A DNA stretch of 64,000 nt from Notospermus geniculatus (taxonomy: Eukaryota; Nemertea; Pilidiophora; Heteronemertea; Lineidae). The stretch covers positions 189,440-253,439 of the forward strand of contig NMRB01000259.1 of assembly GCA_002633025.1 (NCBI GenBank), written 5' to 3'. A program made the position numbers and the translations under genes. This document shows, piece by piece, positions 36,480 through 49,888 of this stretch. Positions within the stretch are counted from its first letter, which is position 1. Each line of letters starts with the position of its first letter. The notes beneath the pieces were generated by a model. The model saw only the letters and a list, made by a program, of their open reading frames with translations, had not been told where the DNA came from and searched no databases.

Positions 36480-36830
36480 GTGAAGAACCTCTGCAGCACA
36501 CCCTAGATTATTTAACGGCCCCTGTTGAAAATTGTTTCTTGACGTATCCCTCTCTGCTGGGTGCGATACGTTTACCAGTGATAACTTCATTTGCACGATC
36601 CAATTTCGCCCATGATTGATGGTAACCAGTGACGAACAAGGCAGTGATTGATTTCACAGCTGTACCTCGATGTCAATTGTGCCTGGTTAATCTCTTCATT
36701 AATGTACCTTTTGATAGCTGAGAGCAGACATTTCATGTTAGACAGGACGTAACGTGACATCCCCTGTCACCCAGCTGATACTGTTCACTCATTCAGGCCT
36801 TCATTTCTGCACATGCACCATTTCTGCAAA

Positions 36831-36935
36831 TTGCATCCTCCCACAGCAGGGCTTTGGTCTCGTTCCTCTTCATACACTCCACACAGAGTGGATGGAGAGG
36901 AGCGAGGTAAAACCCCTGCTGTGGGAGGATGGCAA
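36831..36935. other. 105-nt hairpin, copy B
   Basis: Same length as at 24989-25093. Two arm substitutions between the copies (T to C on the 5' arm, A to G on the 3' arm) each swap a Watson-Crick pair for a G-U pair or the reverse, so pairing is kept. Confidence 0.55.
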
Positions 36936-37327
36936 GTTGCTTTTTCAGCTTTCGCATCATGTCGGCCACTACATGTATTTGCTTCCATCTTCTTCTTTCG
37001 CCTTCTGAAATGTTTCCTGTTATTCAAACAATAATAAAAGTGTTTGTTTCTCTGGTCGTGTTCAGTCGTCAAAACAGTATATCTTAACCGCCGAAGGTGT
37101 ATTTGATGTTTCGCTCGAGGTAGTATGTTTATGGTGAAGGTATACCTGGCGTGTCTGGTATAAAAAAGATGGGCCATTTGTTACTTATTGTTTGTGATTG
37201 GGTGCATTGTGTAGCCCTAATGAGTGAATAGTTTTTCTGAGTACAGGAGAATGATAGTTCTGCATTCAAACCAGAGGCTAAATGTTTCTGTGCTATGGGT
37301 AAAGAACAGTGTCCCGGTGTAACGTTT

Positions 37328-38204
37328 CTCAGGATGTTGGCTATTGTTCCTCTGGTATAGACAGGATTAGCACCTTTCCGACTCCGACTCCGACTGCAAC
37401 TACGAGAACGAATTGCAGTCCGCTGTGGACATCCTTGATTAAAACGAGTTGGTAGACGTTTTCAATTCATTCATATTGAAGGCAGAAAAATTTGGCCTTA
37501 TAAATCGGGAATACGGATAAATTATGAATATTGAACTCGTAATCCTAGTCGTTACGACTTGAAATACGACTATGATATTTGCGATTTACATGTAGGTGCA
37601 CTTCCGATTACGAGTCAAAATTATTCTGCCACAAAGTTATGGCATTTTACGATTTGCAAACGTCTATCAAATCGTTTTTATCTAGGATGACGACAGCGGA
37701 CTGCAATTCGTTCTCGTAGTTGTAGTCGGAGTCGGAGTCGGAAAGGTGCTAATCCTGTCTATTGTTCATCGCTTGACGGAAATAGGGTAAAACAGTACAT
37801 GTACAGAACGTTCTATGGCTGACGCACAGTCACACTGAAAAACGTTACACCTGCACAGCATTGACTTTACAACACTAGTAAAGCGTTTCCTCAGATTGTG
37901 ACAAAAAGTTCACAGTTACATGTACTTAAATGACATTGTATCGCCGCACCCTGTTGTCTCAAAACTATTGGACATTGTAGAATGAGGGGTTTGTTGGTGG
38001 AATTGGAATTCCAACCAGTCTTCCTGTAGGCTAGATAACTTTGTTATTCTTATTGGATTGCTCCGAGGTTAGAATGATACTAGACAAAGATACATGTATT
38101 ATACTTCCCTTGATCAAGATTTGCGCTTCCGACATTTGTCAGGAGATCCAGTGCAATTTACGACAAGAAGTTGTTTTTTTCTCTGATTCCAATTATTAAG
38201 CTTA
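37328..38204. mobile_element. 877-bp insertion in copy B flanked by GTTT
   Basis: Copy A reads TAACGTTTACTGCC without interruption (25471-25484), whereas copy B has the extra block between GTTT at 37324-37327 and GTTT at 38205-38208. The block contains the inverted-repeat element 37357-37762 and about 440 bp of unassigned sequence. Confidence 0.7.
37357..37762. mobile_element. Inverted-repeat element related to 27185-27584, copy 3
   Basis: Ends ATAGACAGGATTAGCACCTT and mirror AAGGTGCTAATCCTGTCTAT, longer and more regular than copies 1 and 2. The arms carry CCGACTCCGACTCCGACT and its mirror. The AAATCG and AAGTCG core words are shared with the other copies. Confidence 0.8.
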
Positions 38205-38648
38205 GTTTACTGCCACATTTTCGGCAGAAATATGAACACCTCTGTGTGTCTTCGCTGTGATATCAGTTTAATAGCACTTCAATATTCCAATTTACTTCTA
38301 CATTTTCAAAAAACGGTTGCCATGGTAACATTTTGGCGATTTACAAAAAACTGACCACTCGAATAAAGAAGCACCCGCGAAAATCTTGACCGCCTGAAAC
38401 CCCTCTTCCTTAATTTGTACAGTTTAGTCGGGCCTCTCTCATGCACAAAAAAAACACCTATATCAGTTCAGTCTATGAATAATAAAAGAAAAAAGGGTAA
38501 AACGATGAAAATGTGCCACACTTGGAAAGTTCCTTCAACGCCAACCCTACCGGTACTGGCTTTCTGAGAGTGCTAGATTAATAATAGGTCGACGTGTGTC
38601 AAGTAATATTGGCGCCATATCTGTCGCAAGACGTAAACTGTTGATCGC

Positions 38649-38649
38649 N
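38649..38649. other. Single-N scaffold joint back into the satellite
   Basis: Left: end of copy B (ACTGTTGATCGC, matching 25906-25917). Right: satellite, which would follow 29783 with only about 27 bases of a monomer missing. Confidence 0.8.
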
Positions 38650-40880
38650 GGGTGACTTTGAGAGCAAAACTGCCCGGTCAACAAAGCATTCATATCCCAT
38701 CCACGGCCTGATCTGACACACTAACTTTTTGGGAGGCTGCAAAAACAATGTTATCGTCATAAAATGGACTTGATATTTCACACACATACGTACAGACATA
38801 TACTTTAACATATAAAAATAGTCTCTCAACAATCAAAACCTCTCTTCATGGAAATAAACGGGTGACTTTGAGAGCAAAGCATGTTCATATCCCATCCACT
38901 GCCTGATCTGACACACTAACTTTTTGGGAGGCTGCAAAAACAATGTTATCGTCATAAAATCGACTTGATATTTCACACACATACGTACAGACATATACTT
39001 TAACATATAAAAATAGTCTCACAACAATCAAAACTTCTCTTCATGGAAATAAACGGGTGACTTTGAGAGCAAAGCATGTTCATATCCCATCCACGGCCTG
39101 ATCTGACACACTAACTTTTTGGGAGGCTGCAAAAACAATGTTATCGTCATAAAATCGACTTGATATTTCACACACATACGTACAGACATATACTTTAACA
39201 TATAAAAATGGTCTCACAACAATCAAAACTTCTCTTCATGGAAATAAACGGGTGACTTTGAGAGCAAAACTGCCCGGTCAACAAAGCATTTCATATCCCA
39301 TTCACAGCCTGATCTGACACACTAACTTTTTGGGAGGCTGCAAAAACAATGTTATCGTCATAAAATCGACTTGATATTTCACACACATACGTACAGACAT
39401 ATACTTTAACATATAAAAATGGTCTCACAACAATCAAAACTTCTCTTCATGGAAATAAACGGGTGACTTTGAGAGCAAAACTGCCCGGTCAACAAAGCAT
39501 TTCATATCCCATTCACAGCCTGATCTGACACACTAACTTTTTGGGAGGCTGCAAAAACAATGTTATCGTCATAAAATCGACTTGATATTTCACACACATA
39601 CGTACAGACATATACTTTAACATATAAAAATGGTCTCACAACAATCAAAACTTCTCTTCATGGAAATAAACGGGTGACTTTGAGAGCAAAACTGCCCGGT
39701 CAACAAAGCATTTCATATCCCATTCACAGCCTGATCTGACACACTAACTTTTTGGGAGGCTGCAAAAACAATGTTATCGTCATAAAATCGACTTGATATT
39801 TCACACACATACGTACAGACATATACTTTAACATATAAAAATGGTCTCACAACAATCAAAACTTCTCTTCATGGAAATAAACGGGTGACTTTGAGAGCAA
39901 AACTGCCCGGTCAACAAAGCATTTCATATCCCATTCACAGCCTGATCTGACACACTAACTTTTTGGGAGGCTGCAAAAACAATGTTATCGTCATAAAATC
40001 GACTTGATATTTCACACACATACGTACAGACATATACTTTAACATATAAAAATGGTCTCACAACAATCAAAACTTCTCTTCATGGAAATAAACGGGTGAC
40101 TTTGAGAGCAAAACTGCCCGGTCAACAAAGCATTTCATATCCCATTCACAGCCTGATCTGACACACTAACTTTTTGGGAGGCTGCAAAAACAATGTTATC
40201 GTCATAAAATCGACTTGATATTTCACACACATACGTACAGACATATACTTTAACATATAAAAATGGTCTCACAACAATCAAAACTTCTCTTCATGGAAAT
40301 AAACGGGTGACTTTGAGAGCAAAACTGCCCGGTCAACAAAGCATTTCATATCCCATTCACAGCCTGATCTGACACACTAACTTTTTGGGAGGCTGCAAAA
40401 ACAATGTTATCGTCATAAAATCGACTTGATATTTCACACACATACGTACAGACATATACTTTAACATATAAAAATGGTCTCACAACAATCAAAACTTCTC
40501 TTCATGGAAATAAACGGGTGACTTTGAGAGCAAAACTGCCCGGTCAACAAAGCATTTCATATCCCATTCACAGCCTGATCTGACACACTAACTTTTTGGG
40601 AGGCTGCAAAAACAATGTTATCGTCATAAAATCGGCTTGATATTTCACACACATACGTACAGACATATACTTTAACATATAAAAATGGTCTCACAACAAT
40701 CAAAACTTCTCTTCATGGAAATAAACGGGTGACTTTGAGAGCAAACCTGCCCGATCAACAAAGCATTCATATCCCATCCACTGCCTGATCTGACACACTA
40801 ACTTTTTGGGAGGCTGCAAAAACAATGTTATCGTCATAAAATCGACTTGATATTTCACATACATACGTACAGACATATAC
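38650..40880. repeat. Satellite array with a 211-bp monomer
   Basis: The marker CGGGTGACTTTGAGAGCAAA recurs at 38859, 39054, 39249, 39460, 39671, 39882, 40093, 40304, 40515 and 40726. The spacing is 211 bp except for two 195-bp monomers that lack ACTGCCCGGTCAACAA. Middle monomers are practically identical, showing recent homogenisation; the outer ones differ (CCACGG or CCACTG against TCACAG). Nothing is coded. Confidence 0.95.
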
Positions 40881-40974
40881 ATGTACACTGCTGTTTAACA
40901 TTGGATGCAATTAGAATGACGAGATGAGGTTGAGGGCCTAATCATCATACTATAATCATAGGCCTACTAATAAT

Positions 40975-41262
40975 TTGAGCAACGTTTGTCTGTTTGTTTG
41001 TTCCCCTACTCCTCTGGCGTCCTTGGGCCTACCTTCGCCAAACTTGGTGGGTGGATGTAGGTTGACCCCAAAATTGCCCTTGAGGGGTTCATTTTTGGGA
41101 AGGTCAAGGTCGTTGGGGTCAAAGGTCAAATGTTTGTTTTTCGGAGGTCCTTGGTCCGTTTGGGATGAAACTTGCTAAGTGTATTCGTGTTGACCCCTTG
41201 ATAGCAGACATAGGTCGAGTTGGCCGAAGGTCAAGGTCAAGGTCAAATGTACCATAGTGTCT
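40975..41262 (+). repeat. Repeat-like segment rich in AAGGTCA nuclear-receptor half sites, ending in a poly-C tract
   Basis: TCAAGGTCA-type words recur (near 41102, 41117, 41229, 41235), among them GGTCAAGGTCAAGGTCAAAT. These match the extended half-site of monomeric nuclear receptors (ERR/SF-1 type). The phrasing (CCTTCGCCAAACTTGGTGGG, TTGACCCC) resembles a dispersed repeat and not a single promoter. A run of 17 Cs follows at 41264. Confidence 0.4.
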
Positions 41263-41632
41263 GCCGCCCCCCCCCCCCCCACCCATCTACGCCCCTGTGC
41301 GGCCTACGGCATCTACAACTGATCAAAAAGTGCTCATTTCGACAATGTCCTCGCCCCAACTTTGTGCCCGCCATGGGTACTTTTGACTAGTATGAATAAC
41401 GACCCGATGGATTTTGATCATTTCCTAGTCTTCTACAGCAGAGGAGAAAATTGTCTATAGTCTCTGAGTATACATTCATCTCATATCTGCATATAGGAAT
41501 GTATGAGCATTACAAATACAAATCGGGAGGTGCCTTGTGCATGTGGTGCAGTGCAACTGTACATGTCGAGTCTCCAAAACTTAGATTTGCTATATTGGAA
41601 TACGCTGCAACCCTTTATCAAAAGCTGAGGCC

Positions 41633-42143
41633 AGATACATGTACACTCATGGAAAAAAGTAAATGGACAGCAGTTTTTCTTGACTATCTCCAAACCAATG
41701 CAATGTAAGAAAATGGGCCTAACATATGTGATAGCAAATTTTCCTGGCTATCTGATGATATCAAAGTCCAGAAAATCAGGTGAAATCCACCTTTGATAGA
41801 AGGATTTTTTTGAAGTGATGTTTCTCGCTGCTTTTTTATTTGCAGGTTTTCACTGAAAATTTTTATAGCAGTGTGTTCCTCTCATCGAGAGCTTTCATAT
41901 CATATCTTAAATTGTCAATTATTTTAAGCAAGAGAGAATTTTTCTTCAAAAGTGGCCGGAAGATGGCCAGGATGATAAAAAGTCATCACAGTAATTTTGC
42001 GACGGAGAACGTTCTCGCCGCTTAATTTAGTTTTAGGCCACTTTTATCTAAATTATTCTGCACATGCCAGACACATTGCATTGGTTTGGAGATATTCAAG
42101 AAAAACTGCTGTCCATTTACTTTTTTCCATGAGTATACATGTA
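41633..42143. repeat. Inverted-repeat element, ~75-bp arms
   Basis: The left arm (41633-41706), with AAAAAAGTAAATGGACAGCA and CAAACCAATGCAATGT, is mirrored at 42068-42143. About 360 bp lies between, without a convincing frame. Confidence 0.65.
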
Positions 42144-42228
42144 TAGAACACTGAAAGATGATGCCCTTGAGTTCATCATCTATGTAATAACTAGTCTTAT
42201 GAGCCAGTGCTCCGTTTTCCTTGTTACA

Positions 42229-42448
42229 GTGCACGATGAAACTGAAGTTACCAGAATATCAGCCCGCGGCAGCGAAGTGTTTCAAGTCACATTGTAACAA
42301 CATCAGATTGGATTACCACTAAGACGCTTATTGAAAATGACATCAAATATGATCATGTCGACAGCAGTTTTGATATGGATGAAAGTTGCGGTACGTTGGA
42401 AGATGGGCAGAAACCGAAACAGTCTTCCAAAATGAAACAAATCGTAGG
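42229..42448 (+). other. Possible broken exon
   Basis: A strong acceptor (CCGTTTTCCTTGTTACAG) is followed by HDETEVTRISARGSEVFQVT in one frame. After a stop, SDWITTKTLIENDIKYDHVD and an acidic-basic tail follow in another frame, up to a donor-like GTAAGG. The pieces look coding but need a frameshift, so this could be an exon with an error, a dead exon, or chance. Confidence 0.2.
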
Positions 42449-42449
42449 A

Positions 42450-45384
42450 AGTAAGGGGCCATTAGAATGATATTGGAAATTTATTCTCCGAGAGAAGGTT
42501 ACCTAATTCTATTTGAGGTACATGTAAGACCCACGGAAGTGCATTTACGACGGAAATGCAGTTGCGCCTCTATTCCAAATGGTAACTTTCGTCTTTGATT
42601 CATTTTAACCCCAAGGCGGGGATCTTCACTCAGAAGAGTGACTTCAAACCGATCGTAAGGTGCTGTAGGATAACTTCTGCTGGATTTCAGTTGCAGAAGA
42701 TCATTACTTCCATCCTTATCAAAGGTGAAATTTATGTTCGCGTATACGAGGTCATGGGAGCTGAGTTTGGGTGTTTCCTAAGTTTATATTGGATCTTGAC
42801 ATCCCGCTTATGCTGCATCTAAGAAATGACAAAACACGAATCGACACACCAGCTTTCACCAAATGTAATATGATGTGTTGTGTCAGAAACATTACACCAG
42901 GCGACCCTAATGAGTGATTAGGGACTGACAATAACAGACCTTCAACAACTATCTCACTTCTGATGCGCTGACTGACTGTTTGGTGTCACAAATTGCCTTT
43001 GATGGTAATAATTGCTCCGATCAATGGAGCTGGTTTCGGTACCAAAGCAACATTGCCCGACCGTTGAGACTGGAGAGTTTCCTATTACGCCTAGAATCGT
43101 GGTTCATGTTGAGCAGCACGATAATAACGGTATGTCTCTGACAGTTGCTTGGAATTTTCGCCCTCTAAAGTGAACGAAGTGACAGCCATCTCATATCTGC
43201 AGTAGCCATTAGGATGCCGGGCCGACAGTTTGTATAACACCCCCTGTGTTTCACCACTGAGTTCAAGTAGGTACACCTCATCTCCTCAAAAACTGTAGTT
43301 GGGTTTATTGGGTTTTCACGCTGTATTTTCGCCTGATTTTCTAAGACACTTGATATCCCATCCGCATATACTATTATTTCGTCAACTTGTTCAGGCTGTT
43401 CTCCACACTTCGGGTTTTTCGGTGCAGGAACTCCCTCTTAGCCTACCATTACCATAAATTCCTTTTTCTTCATCACTTAGAGGAAGTTTTCAACTTTGTC
43501 TTACGAGGAGGTAAACAGATTAATGTAACAAGAAAAACACCATACGATTCACGATAAGATGCTGCAAATAAACAAGTAGAAACAAACAACTGATGCAGTG
43601 GTTCAACAGTTATAGGTTTGCACGGTATGTTTACAGACGTGATAATTCAGTTCATTCGTTAATGACTACAGTTACCACTCCCTCCTACGTTAAAGCCAAA
43701 CTGTTGCTGCAAGGTACACACTCTGCGAACATGACTGTACAAAACTTCACGGATAGAGAACATTGCTGTCAAGCGATCCAAAGGCGGGTCACGGATTTTG
43801 CGGGCGGGGCAGATATGTTGGCACAGGTGGCCGTTGCTGCTGGAGTCGATGGGGAGGGTGGGTGGTTTCCAATACAACATTCTATAATCCAAATGCTTTG
43901 AGATGCGAGTTCTGGCCAATCCCTCCATGCAAAATATCATTTGCTGTTGAGAGTGCGGAGGGGGATTCAGAGTAGACCCTGGATCCGTACTTTAATCTCT
44001 CTAAAGAATGTTGAAAAGATGGTATGACGAGAGACCGATAGGCGTAATGAAGCGATTGGTATTGTGGCAACATGTTGAAATCAAGGCACTGTGCAACAGC
44101 CTCTTGCTTTCTTCAACGCCGAAAAGTGGGCCGAACTTTTGAAACGTTGATATTGGTACGACGATTGACCCCTCAGACTTGGTTCCAAAAGTTCACCATA
44201 CCTCGGCAGTATTTCTATTGTACAATGTATTCTGTTGTACAGAGTATACTGGGGATTAGCACTTGTCCTGGGAAGTGGATATTCTTCCCTCGTTCTATTC
44301 TGTTTACTAGCATATTGTTCTCTTTTTTAGTCAGTCCCAGGCAGGAAAATGACGTCCATTCGCCACATTGACCGAACGCGGCGAATTTTACGAAGTTAAG
44401 CAGTTGTGGAGAGCGAGTAAACAGAAGGGGGCGCGACTCACAACTGCGTAGGGAGTTTATCTCTGTCATGGTGTGATAGGAATCTTCAATAGATATTAAT
44501 TCTATATGTAAGCCTCCTTTAAGACCCCAAGATATAGATATTTATGTCTAGCCAGGGCATCATCCTGAAGTCTAGATCTTTGACTCGTATTCTTCAAATA
44601 TCATTATTCGTTGAATCAGTTTCAAAGTGATTTTCATTCCTTCCTATATGTAGACAAATCGATTTCCTGGCCCGGCGGGAGGAGGTAAGATGATGCCTAG
44701 AACCAGCGGAAGATCTTCAAAGTATCGAGTAAATAGAGACGGTCAGCTCCCTTGGCAATTAAATTGATTCGTCTTTGCTTGGGACAAGTCAAAGGCTGCG
44801 TGGCTTGAGTACACTTGAAGTGAAATGAGGTACTTCATGATCATTATTTACCTCTATACGATTTTATTCGATGTACTGTACATGTATATATATGAGGTTT
44901 AATTTCAATAAAAGTCACTTCGATTGTGAAAAATGCTTGTTCAAATGGTGATTTTAATAAATTGCGTTTCAAGTACATGATTGTACATTCAGCATTTACA
45001 CATATCATCAAAGAAGAAAATAAAATCAGCCGTGACACCAATATCTGTCCGACGACTCTTGGCGTTTATAAGATGGTAGATTCGATATTCATCTTGCTGG
45101 GGGCGAACTGCAATTTGGGCCTGCCATGTCAAAAAATGGTTGTTTGAATATTCCCTCGAGCGCGATCAGACATGTCAGATTGCCACGTTGTTCCCCCTTT
45201 CAAATTTGTTTGTCAGTCATATAGATGTACATCGTCTTGATCTTTATGTTGTAACTCTTGACGTACCGGTAGTCATATAAGACCCGCCAGGCTCCCTGAA
45301 GCAATAAGGCTTTATGGCAAAGCCATCAGACCACAAAGAGATCGGATAAATCGATTTGTTTTTCTTGTCTATATATAGTGATAA
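42450..45384. other. Non-coding stretch, no gene recognised
   Basis: Several short frames exist (42595-42822 plus, 43593-43901 plus and 43659-43940 minus over the same DNA), none with family motifs or a clear splice context. Confidence 0.4.
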
Positions 45385-45386
45385 TA

Positions 45387-45564
45387 CAGTGGAACCTCTC
45401 TATTAAGGACACCTCTGGGACTGACAAGTACTGTCCTGTATTGAGAAGTGTCCTGATTACAGAGGTCAAAATGAATAGAAATGGTCAATTTGGGACTGAC
45501 GTTTGGTGTCCCTAATAGAGAGGTGTCCTCCTGGCAGAGGTGTCCGCAAAGGGAGGTTCCACTG
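45387..45564. mobile_element. 178-bp MITE flanked by TA (CAGTGGAACCTC ends)
   Basis: The left end CAGTGGAACCTCTCTATTA and the right end GGGAGGTTCCACTG are inverted, with TA outside each. The interior repeats AAGTGTCC, AGGTGTCC and ACTGAC motifs in both orientations. The TA duplication and CAGT start fit pogo/Tc1-type elements. Confidence 0.7.
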
Positions 45565-45934
45565 TATAACAAAGAGATGGAACAGGTACATGGCTGTGAT
45601 GAATGCTGGACATCATCTTTCTGTCGTGGTTATATCTTCAAACAGACGGGTGAATGAAAATGTCAACGGTACGTCAGAAGAGGGTCGAAAGCAATCTTCA
45701 CACTGGGAGTGATCAAAGATATTATTTCTATTCTAAGATCATATTTGATGCCTCAGTGATGTACAGAAACATTATACACGTCAAATGTCAAGTTTTTGGC
45801 AGAATCCAGAACGTGTGTTCACAGACATGAACAATTTCGCACATCAAACATCGTCAGTCTTGACTTTTATGGGCAAATATGAATAGCCTAAATACAAGTA
45901 CATGTATGTTGGTGTGATTCAAACTACTGTCCGA

Positions 45935-46120
45935 TTGTCAGGTTAAGCTACAAATGTATGCTGCCCCAGACGAGTGAAGGAAATCTCTTTTGAAGGGCTG
46001 TCAGGCATTCTGACTTTATGTTCAGATATACATGTATTAGTTGACAAGACCTGTGCAGGCCTCTGTAGACAGGGCAGAACAGTTTGGCTATGTTGGTGTT
46101 CAACACTCTGTGCTCTAGCA
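45935..46120. repeat. Dispersed repeat, shared with 61020-61300
   Basis: Shared words in order include ATGCTGCCCCAGA, GAGTGAAGGAA, TCTCTTTTGAAGGGC, GTTCAGATA, AGACCTGTG and GGGCAGAACA. No coding capacity is clear. Confidence 0.55.
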
Positions 46121-49100
46121 GACCAGAAAGTCTGAGAGTTGGGTGGTTGACATGTTTTCCTTGACCAGCTAATTTTCCATATATTTACACTTATGTAATT
46201 TGAAACAAACATTGTCTTCTTTGTACCAGTTCCGCACTTGTTGTTCAGTGTTTGCACAGTGAGCACGACGACTTTTTGTTACACGTGTAATCGAGTAAAT
46301 TGTACTTTTGATGTGTTGTAGCATCCCAAAGATAACCCATTGGTCTGAGAGAATCTTATTAAAACTTGCACTCCAAATCTCGCCTCTCTTGACTTTCCCC
46401 ATACAAAGAACTTCGATGGGAACAACTACTTGTAAAATCTCATAAATATTTCGGAAGGCATTTTCAGTGAATGATGGCGGCATCGTGATGACACGGCTCC
46501 ACCGTTTGCAGCACAGACGCCTTTTCGTGATGCAAAAATCGCCATTATGCGACTAGCTGGAGAGGCAATCCTGATGAAACATGGAAGAGCGACGTGCAAT
46601 TGATCACTGCTGGGGTCGACAGATATGGATACAAATGTTGTATCTATCAAAGGAGAGATATTGTCCCGGATAATTTAATCTTGAGGCGTTAACAGGACGG
46701 GACTGATTGATCGATCGATGTGCAGACATCAATTCAACAGAACTCAAGTTTTTTCAGGAGTGTAGTTGAGTTGCGGCAAATGGGCCAAACTCGAACAATT
46801 CACTTGAAAGTAATTAACTAAAGTAATTAAAGTTTTCACTCGTCAGTTGTGACTTGGCACGAAGAATCCATAAGCTGAAGAATGAACATTGCGTTCTCCA
46901 TTAACGAAAGCGTTCGTTTTCTGCTTTTGATTTCGAATAGAAAAGAGGAGTGAATTGAAAAGAGGAGTGAAAAATGAAAAGCGAGTCGTTCATTTTTACG
47001 CTCCTATGTAACAGCAGCCATATTTGAAAGAAAGTAGTCACATCACACCCTTATGTGACAACCTCTGTATTTCGATTTCGATTCCTCTCAGCGAACTTCC
47101 AGCCATTCATCTTTGCGTCGTTCCACTTCTCTTTGGAATTACCTTCACAACCGACGGACTATACAGCCGTCCGATTCTATTTCCTCCCATGGTCTCATTT
47201 AAGAATACACAATTACTTTGGCGGTATTAGCGATACCACTCGACTGCATTACCGCTCCCAAGAAGTAGTTTGACTGGTTCCGCTACGTTGCGAATCCCGA
47301 ATTGCGAATCGAAATTGCTATTCGCCAGTTTAGTACTTCGGGAAGTTTGTTTCTGCATCGGCGCCAACGAATGTGGTTGGAGCCGCGGCGAACAAATGGT
47401 TCGGGTCTCCGGCTGGCAACCATGAGGACCCAGCCAGGGCGTGATGAAGAATCTCATCCGTTATGCTACTGAATAAGATCATTATATCTGCTGTATTACA
47501 AAGACTTGCCGGTATTCGATACTTCACTCAAGTTAATTTCCCCTGAGGTTTTTATCGAACTGAAATATACAATATTTTTCAAACGGGGCAAGAATCGCGC
47601 TGTAGATCAAATAGGGAACTGTTGAATCTGAAACGGCAGAGCAGGGTTGAGACACTGGAGTTGGACCTCACCACCAATGATACGCAGAAAGCTACTCGAT
47701 TAATGAGTGAGCCAATATAAAAAACGACTTTTAGGAAAGGATTTTTTATTGGGGACAAATTTATTTTAAAATCACTGATAATAAAGATTGATCTTCTAAA
47801 TCCGAGTTAACCTTGATAATTCAAAACACTTAGGTGACTGTTTTCCTTGGAACGATATCGTGCATGCTCTACTTACGATAAGCCGCCTGGATTTTCGGCC
47901 TTTTCTTTCAAAACGCCATTTCGATACCCAAGGAAATATCCTAGTTAGTTATGATTAAATTTTCATGGCGACTATTGACCACTCGATCCAGAACCATGGC
48001 CAGGATTACCTAGTCTAGTAGTTGGGGTACCACAGTCTGTAGATTACATTGGCAGTCTTTAACGCTGATTATATTTGTGAAAGACGTCAGCAGTTGGTGA
48101 GATGTCAAATAGACTTGCACTCAACCAAAAAGTAATACACTTCAAGCCAACACATTGTGTATTCCCACGAATTGTCTCGGCAACTAGATATCTTTGAGCA
48201 TGTCGCTAGACTGTCAATCAACGTGTAGATTGAGTGATTGCCGCCATGCCGCCATCTTTATTCAATATTCCGATGGCATTTCGAACCTCCTACACTTTTT
48301 AATTAATACTGGATATTAAGACATACATATACATGTAGTACACTTTTGGCAGAGAGTTCAAATATCCAAACAGCCACAGAAATGAAGCAACTACAATAAA
48401 CAGTTTCATTTTTCAACATATATACAAACATATACTGTTGTGAAGGTTTGAAATGCATTGTGTTATGAATATGTTGAAAAATGAAACTGTTTATTTTTGC
48501 TTCATTTCTGTGGCTGTTTGGATATACATGTAGGCCTATGCACTTCACTTCACTTTCACGGCAATGACGACAGCGGGTCACCGCAGATAGCAAAGTATCG
48601 AGGGTAACCTTGAATAAAGGAAAGTGCTTTGCGATAGGCACTCACCTCAGTTAACAACGACAAGAGAGGGGACATTGGGTAGCACACCGCCATTTTCTTT
48701 GATGCCGCTGTTTTCTTTAATGGGCCAGATTTCAAACAGCTATTCAAGGTTCAATTTCTTCATCGGTTTTGCCTGCTGGGCCTTTCGTAGCAGTCGATCT
48801 TTTCCTACACATCAATTAGAAATGTCAATCGCTTTCCCATCCATTTCCTAAGTCTTAATAATCCCCCGCAATGTGCTGCCTTAATACTGCTCTCGGCACA
48901 AGTTCCAAGGTTGTTCAACCGTAAAATCTCCCTGACAGCAGCTGAGTATAATTGACATCAGCAACTTATATGATTCGTTGCAAACAAGAAACCAATATTT
49001 TTAGTCAAGTTGAAGACAATAAACTAGCAGGATCGGCGTAGAATGAAGACAGGTTTTGAAAATGCCCCAAAATTCAATACATGGAATTCGTATGGTTATT

Positions 49101-49867
49101 TAAATGACATTTCCTGGCTAATATTTTTGGGATATTGCCTCCTTTTGATGCTTTTCAACATTCTGAGACAAAGTGACAAGCACCCGTCGGTGCTCAGGTA
49201 AGTGATATATTCACGTATTCTTATCGGAACACGATCGTATTAAAAGGTGATTTCCAGTCAAGCAATTAACTGCACTGTTAGAACAGGCTTGACTCGCATG
49301 GCTTATGTCCAGTCGACTTCGCCAGTACAAACAGACCCATCAGCTAAATCCTGCAACCAATGACTCGAAATGAGCACAGATAAGCTTGTTTTGTCCTGTT
49401 GGTTGTAACTCGATATTGGGACACGACATATTGGTCGTTAAGATCCGGTTTTGGACGTAATGAACATGACAAGAGAGAACTGGAAATCAATGACAGTGTT
49501 GAGTGTAGGAAGGCACTTTTCATAAAAGGGAACAGTTGGCGAATGTCAAGAAAGTGTGAAAAAGATCTTGTGCAAATTTTTACAAGGTTGGTCAAATTAA
49601 AAAGTGTTTTTTGATGGGCTTCAAGTAAAAAAGAATGTCATCTACTTCGATGAAATCATGTCTTCACCAACAACAATGCTTGTTGCAGTTGCATAGTTTA
49701 TTCCCAAAGAATATTGCCAAAAGGCTGCAGAACGGACAACAGATGCGCATTCGAAGGCCAGACGACTAATCCCTCGAGCTGCCATCTCATAAGCAAATCA
49801 CGAAAAACAACATCGGCCAACTCATTCAGTTTCAGCATCAGTACATCGCCGGTAAAGTGTTACAGTC
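46121..49867. other. Non-coding stretch with one hairpin, no gene recognised
   Basis: Apart from the inverted repeat at 48358-48527, I find no exon, RNA gene or known element. A short coding-like run near 47610-47720 (KRQSRVETLELDLTTNDTQK) stands alone without supporting signals. Confidence 0.4.
48358..48527. repeat. Inverted repeat, ~60-bp arms
   Basis: ATATCCAAACAGCCACAGAA, then AAACAGTTTCATTTTTCAAC on the left arm, are mirrored by GTTGAAAAATGAAACTGTTT and TTCTGTGGCTGTTTGGATAT on the right. Confidence 0.75.
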
Positions 49868-49888
49868 TTAATATGCTGACGTTATTGG

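Noticed and set aside
38650-40880. CRISPR-like array
   Set aside because: Monomers are contiguous 211-bp satellite repeats without unique spacers, in a eukaryotic genome.
43593-43940. Overlapping open frames on both strands
   Set aside because: No motif, no splice context, and openness on both strands suggests base composition alone.
47590-47725. Coiled-coil-like frame KRQSRVETLELDLTTNDTQK
   Set aside because: Too short, no convincing exon borders and no second copy to compare.
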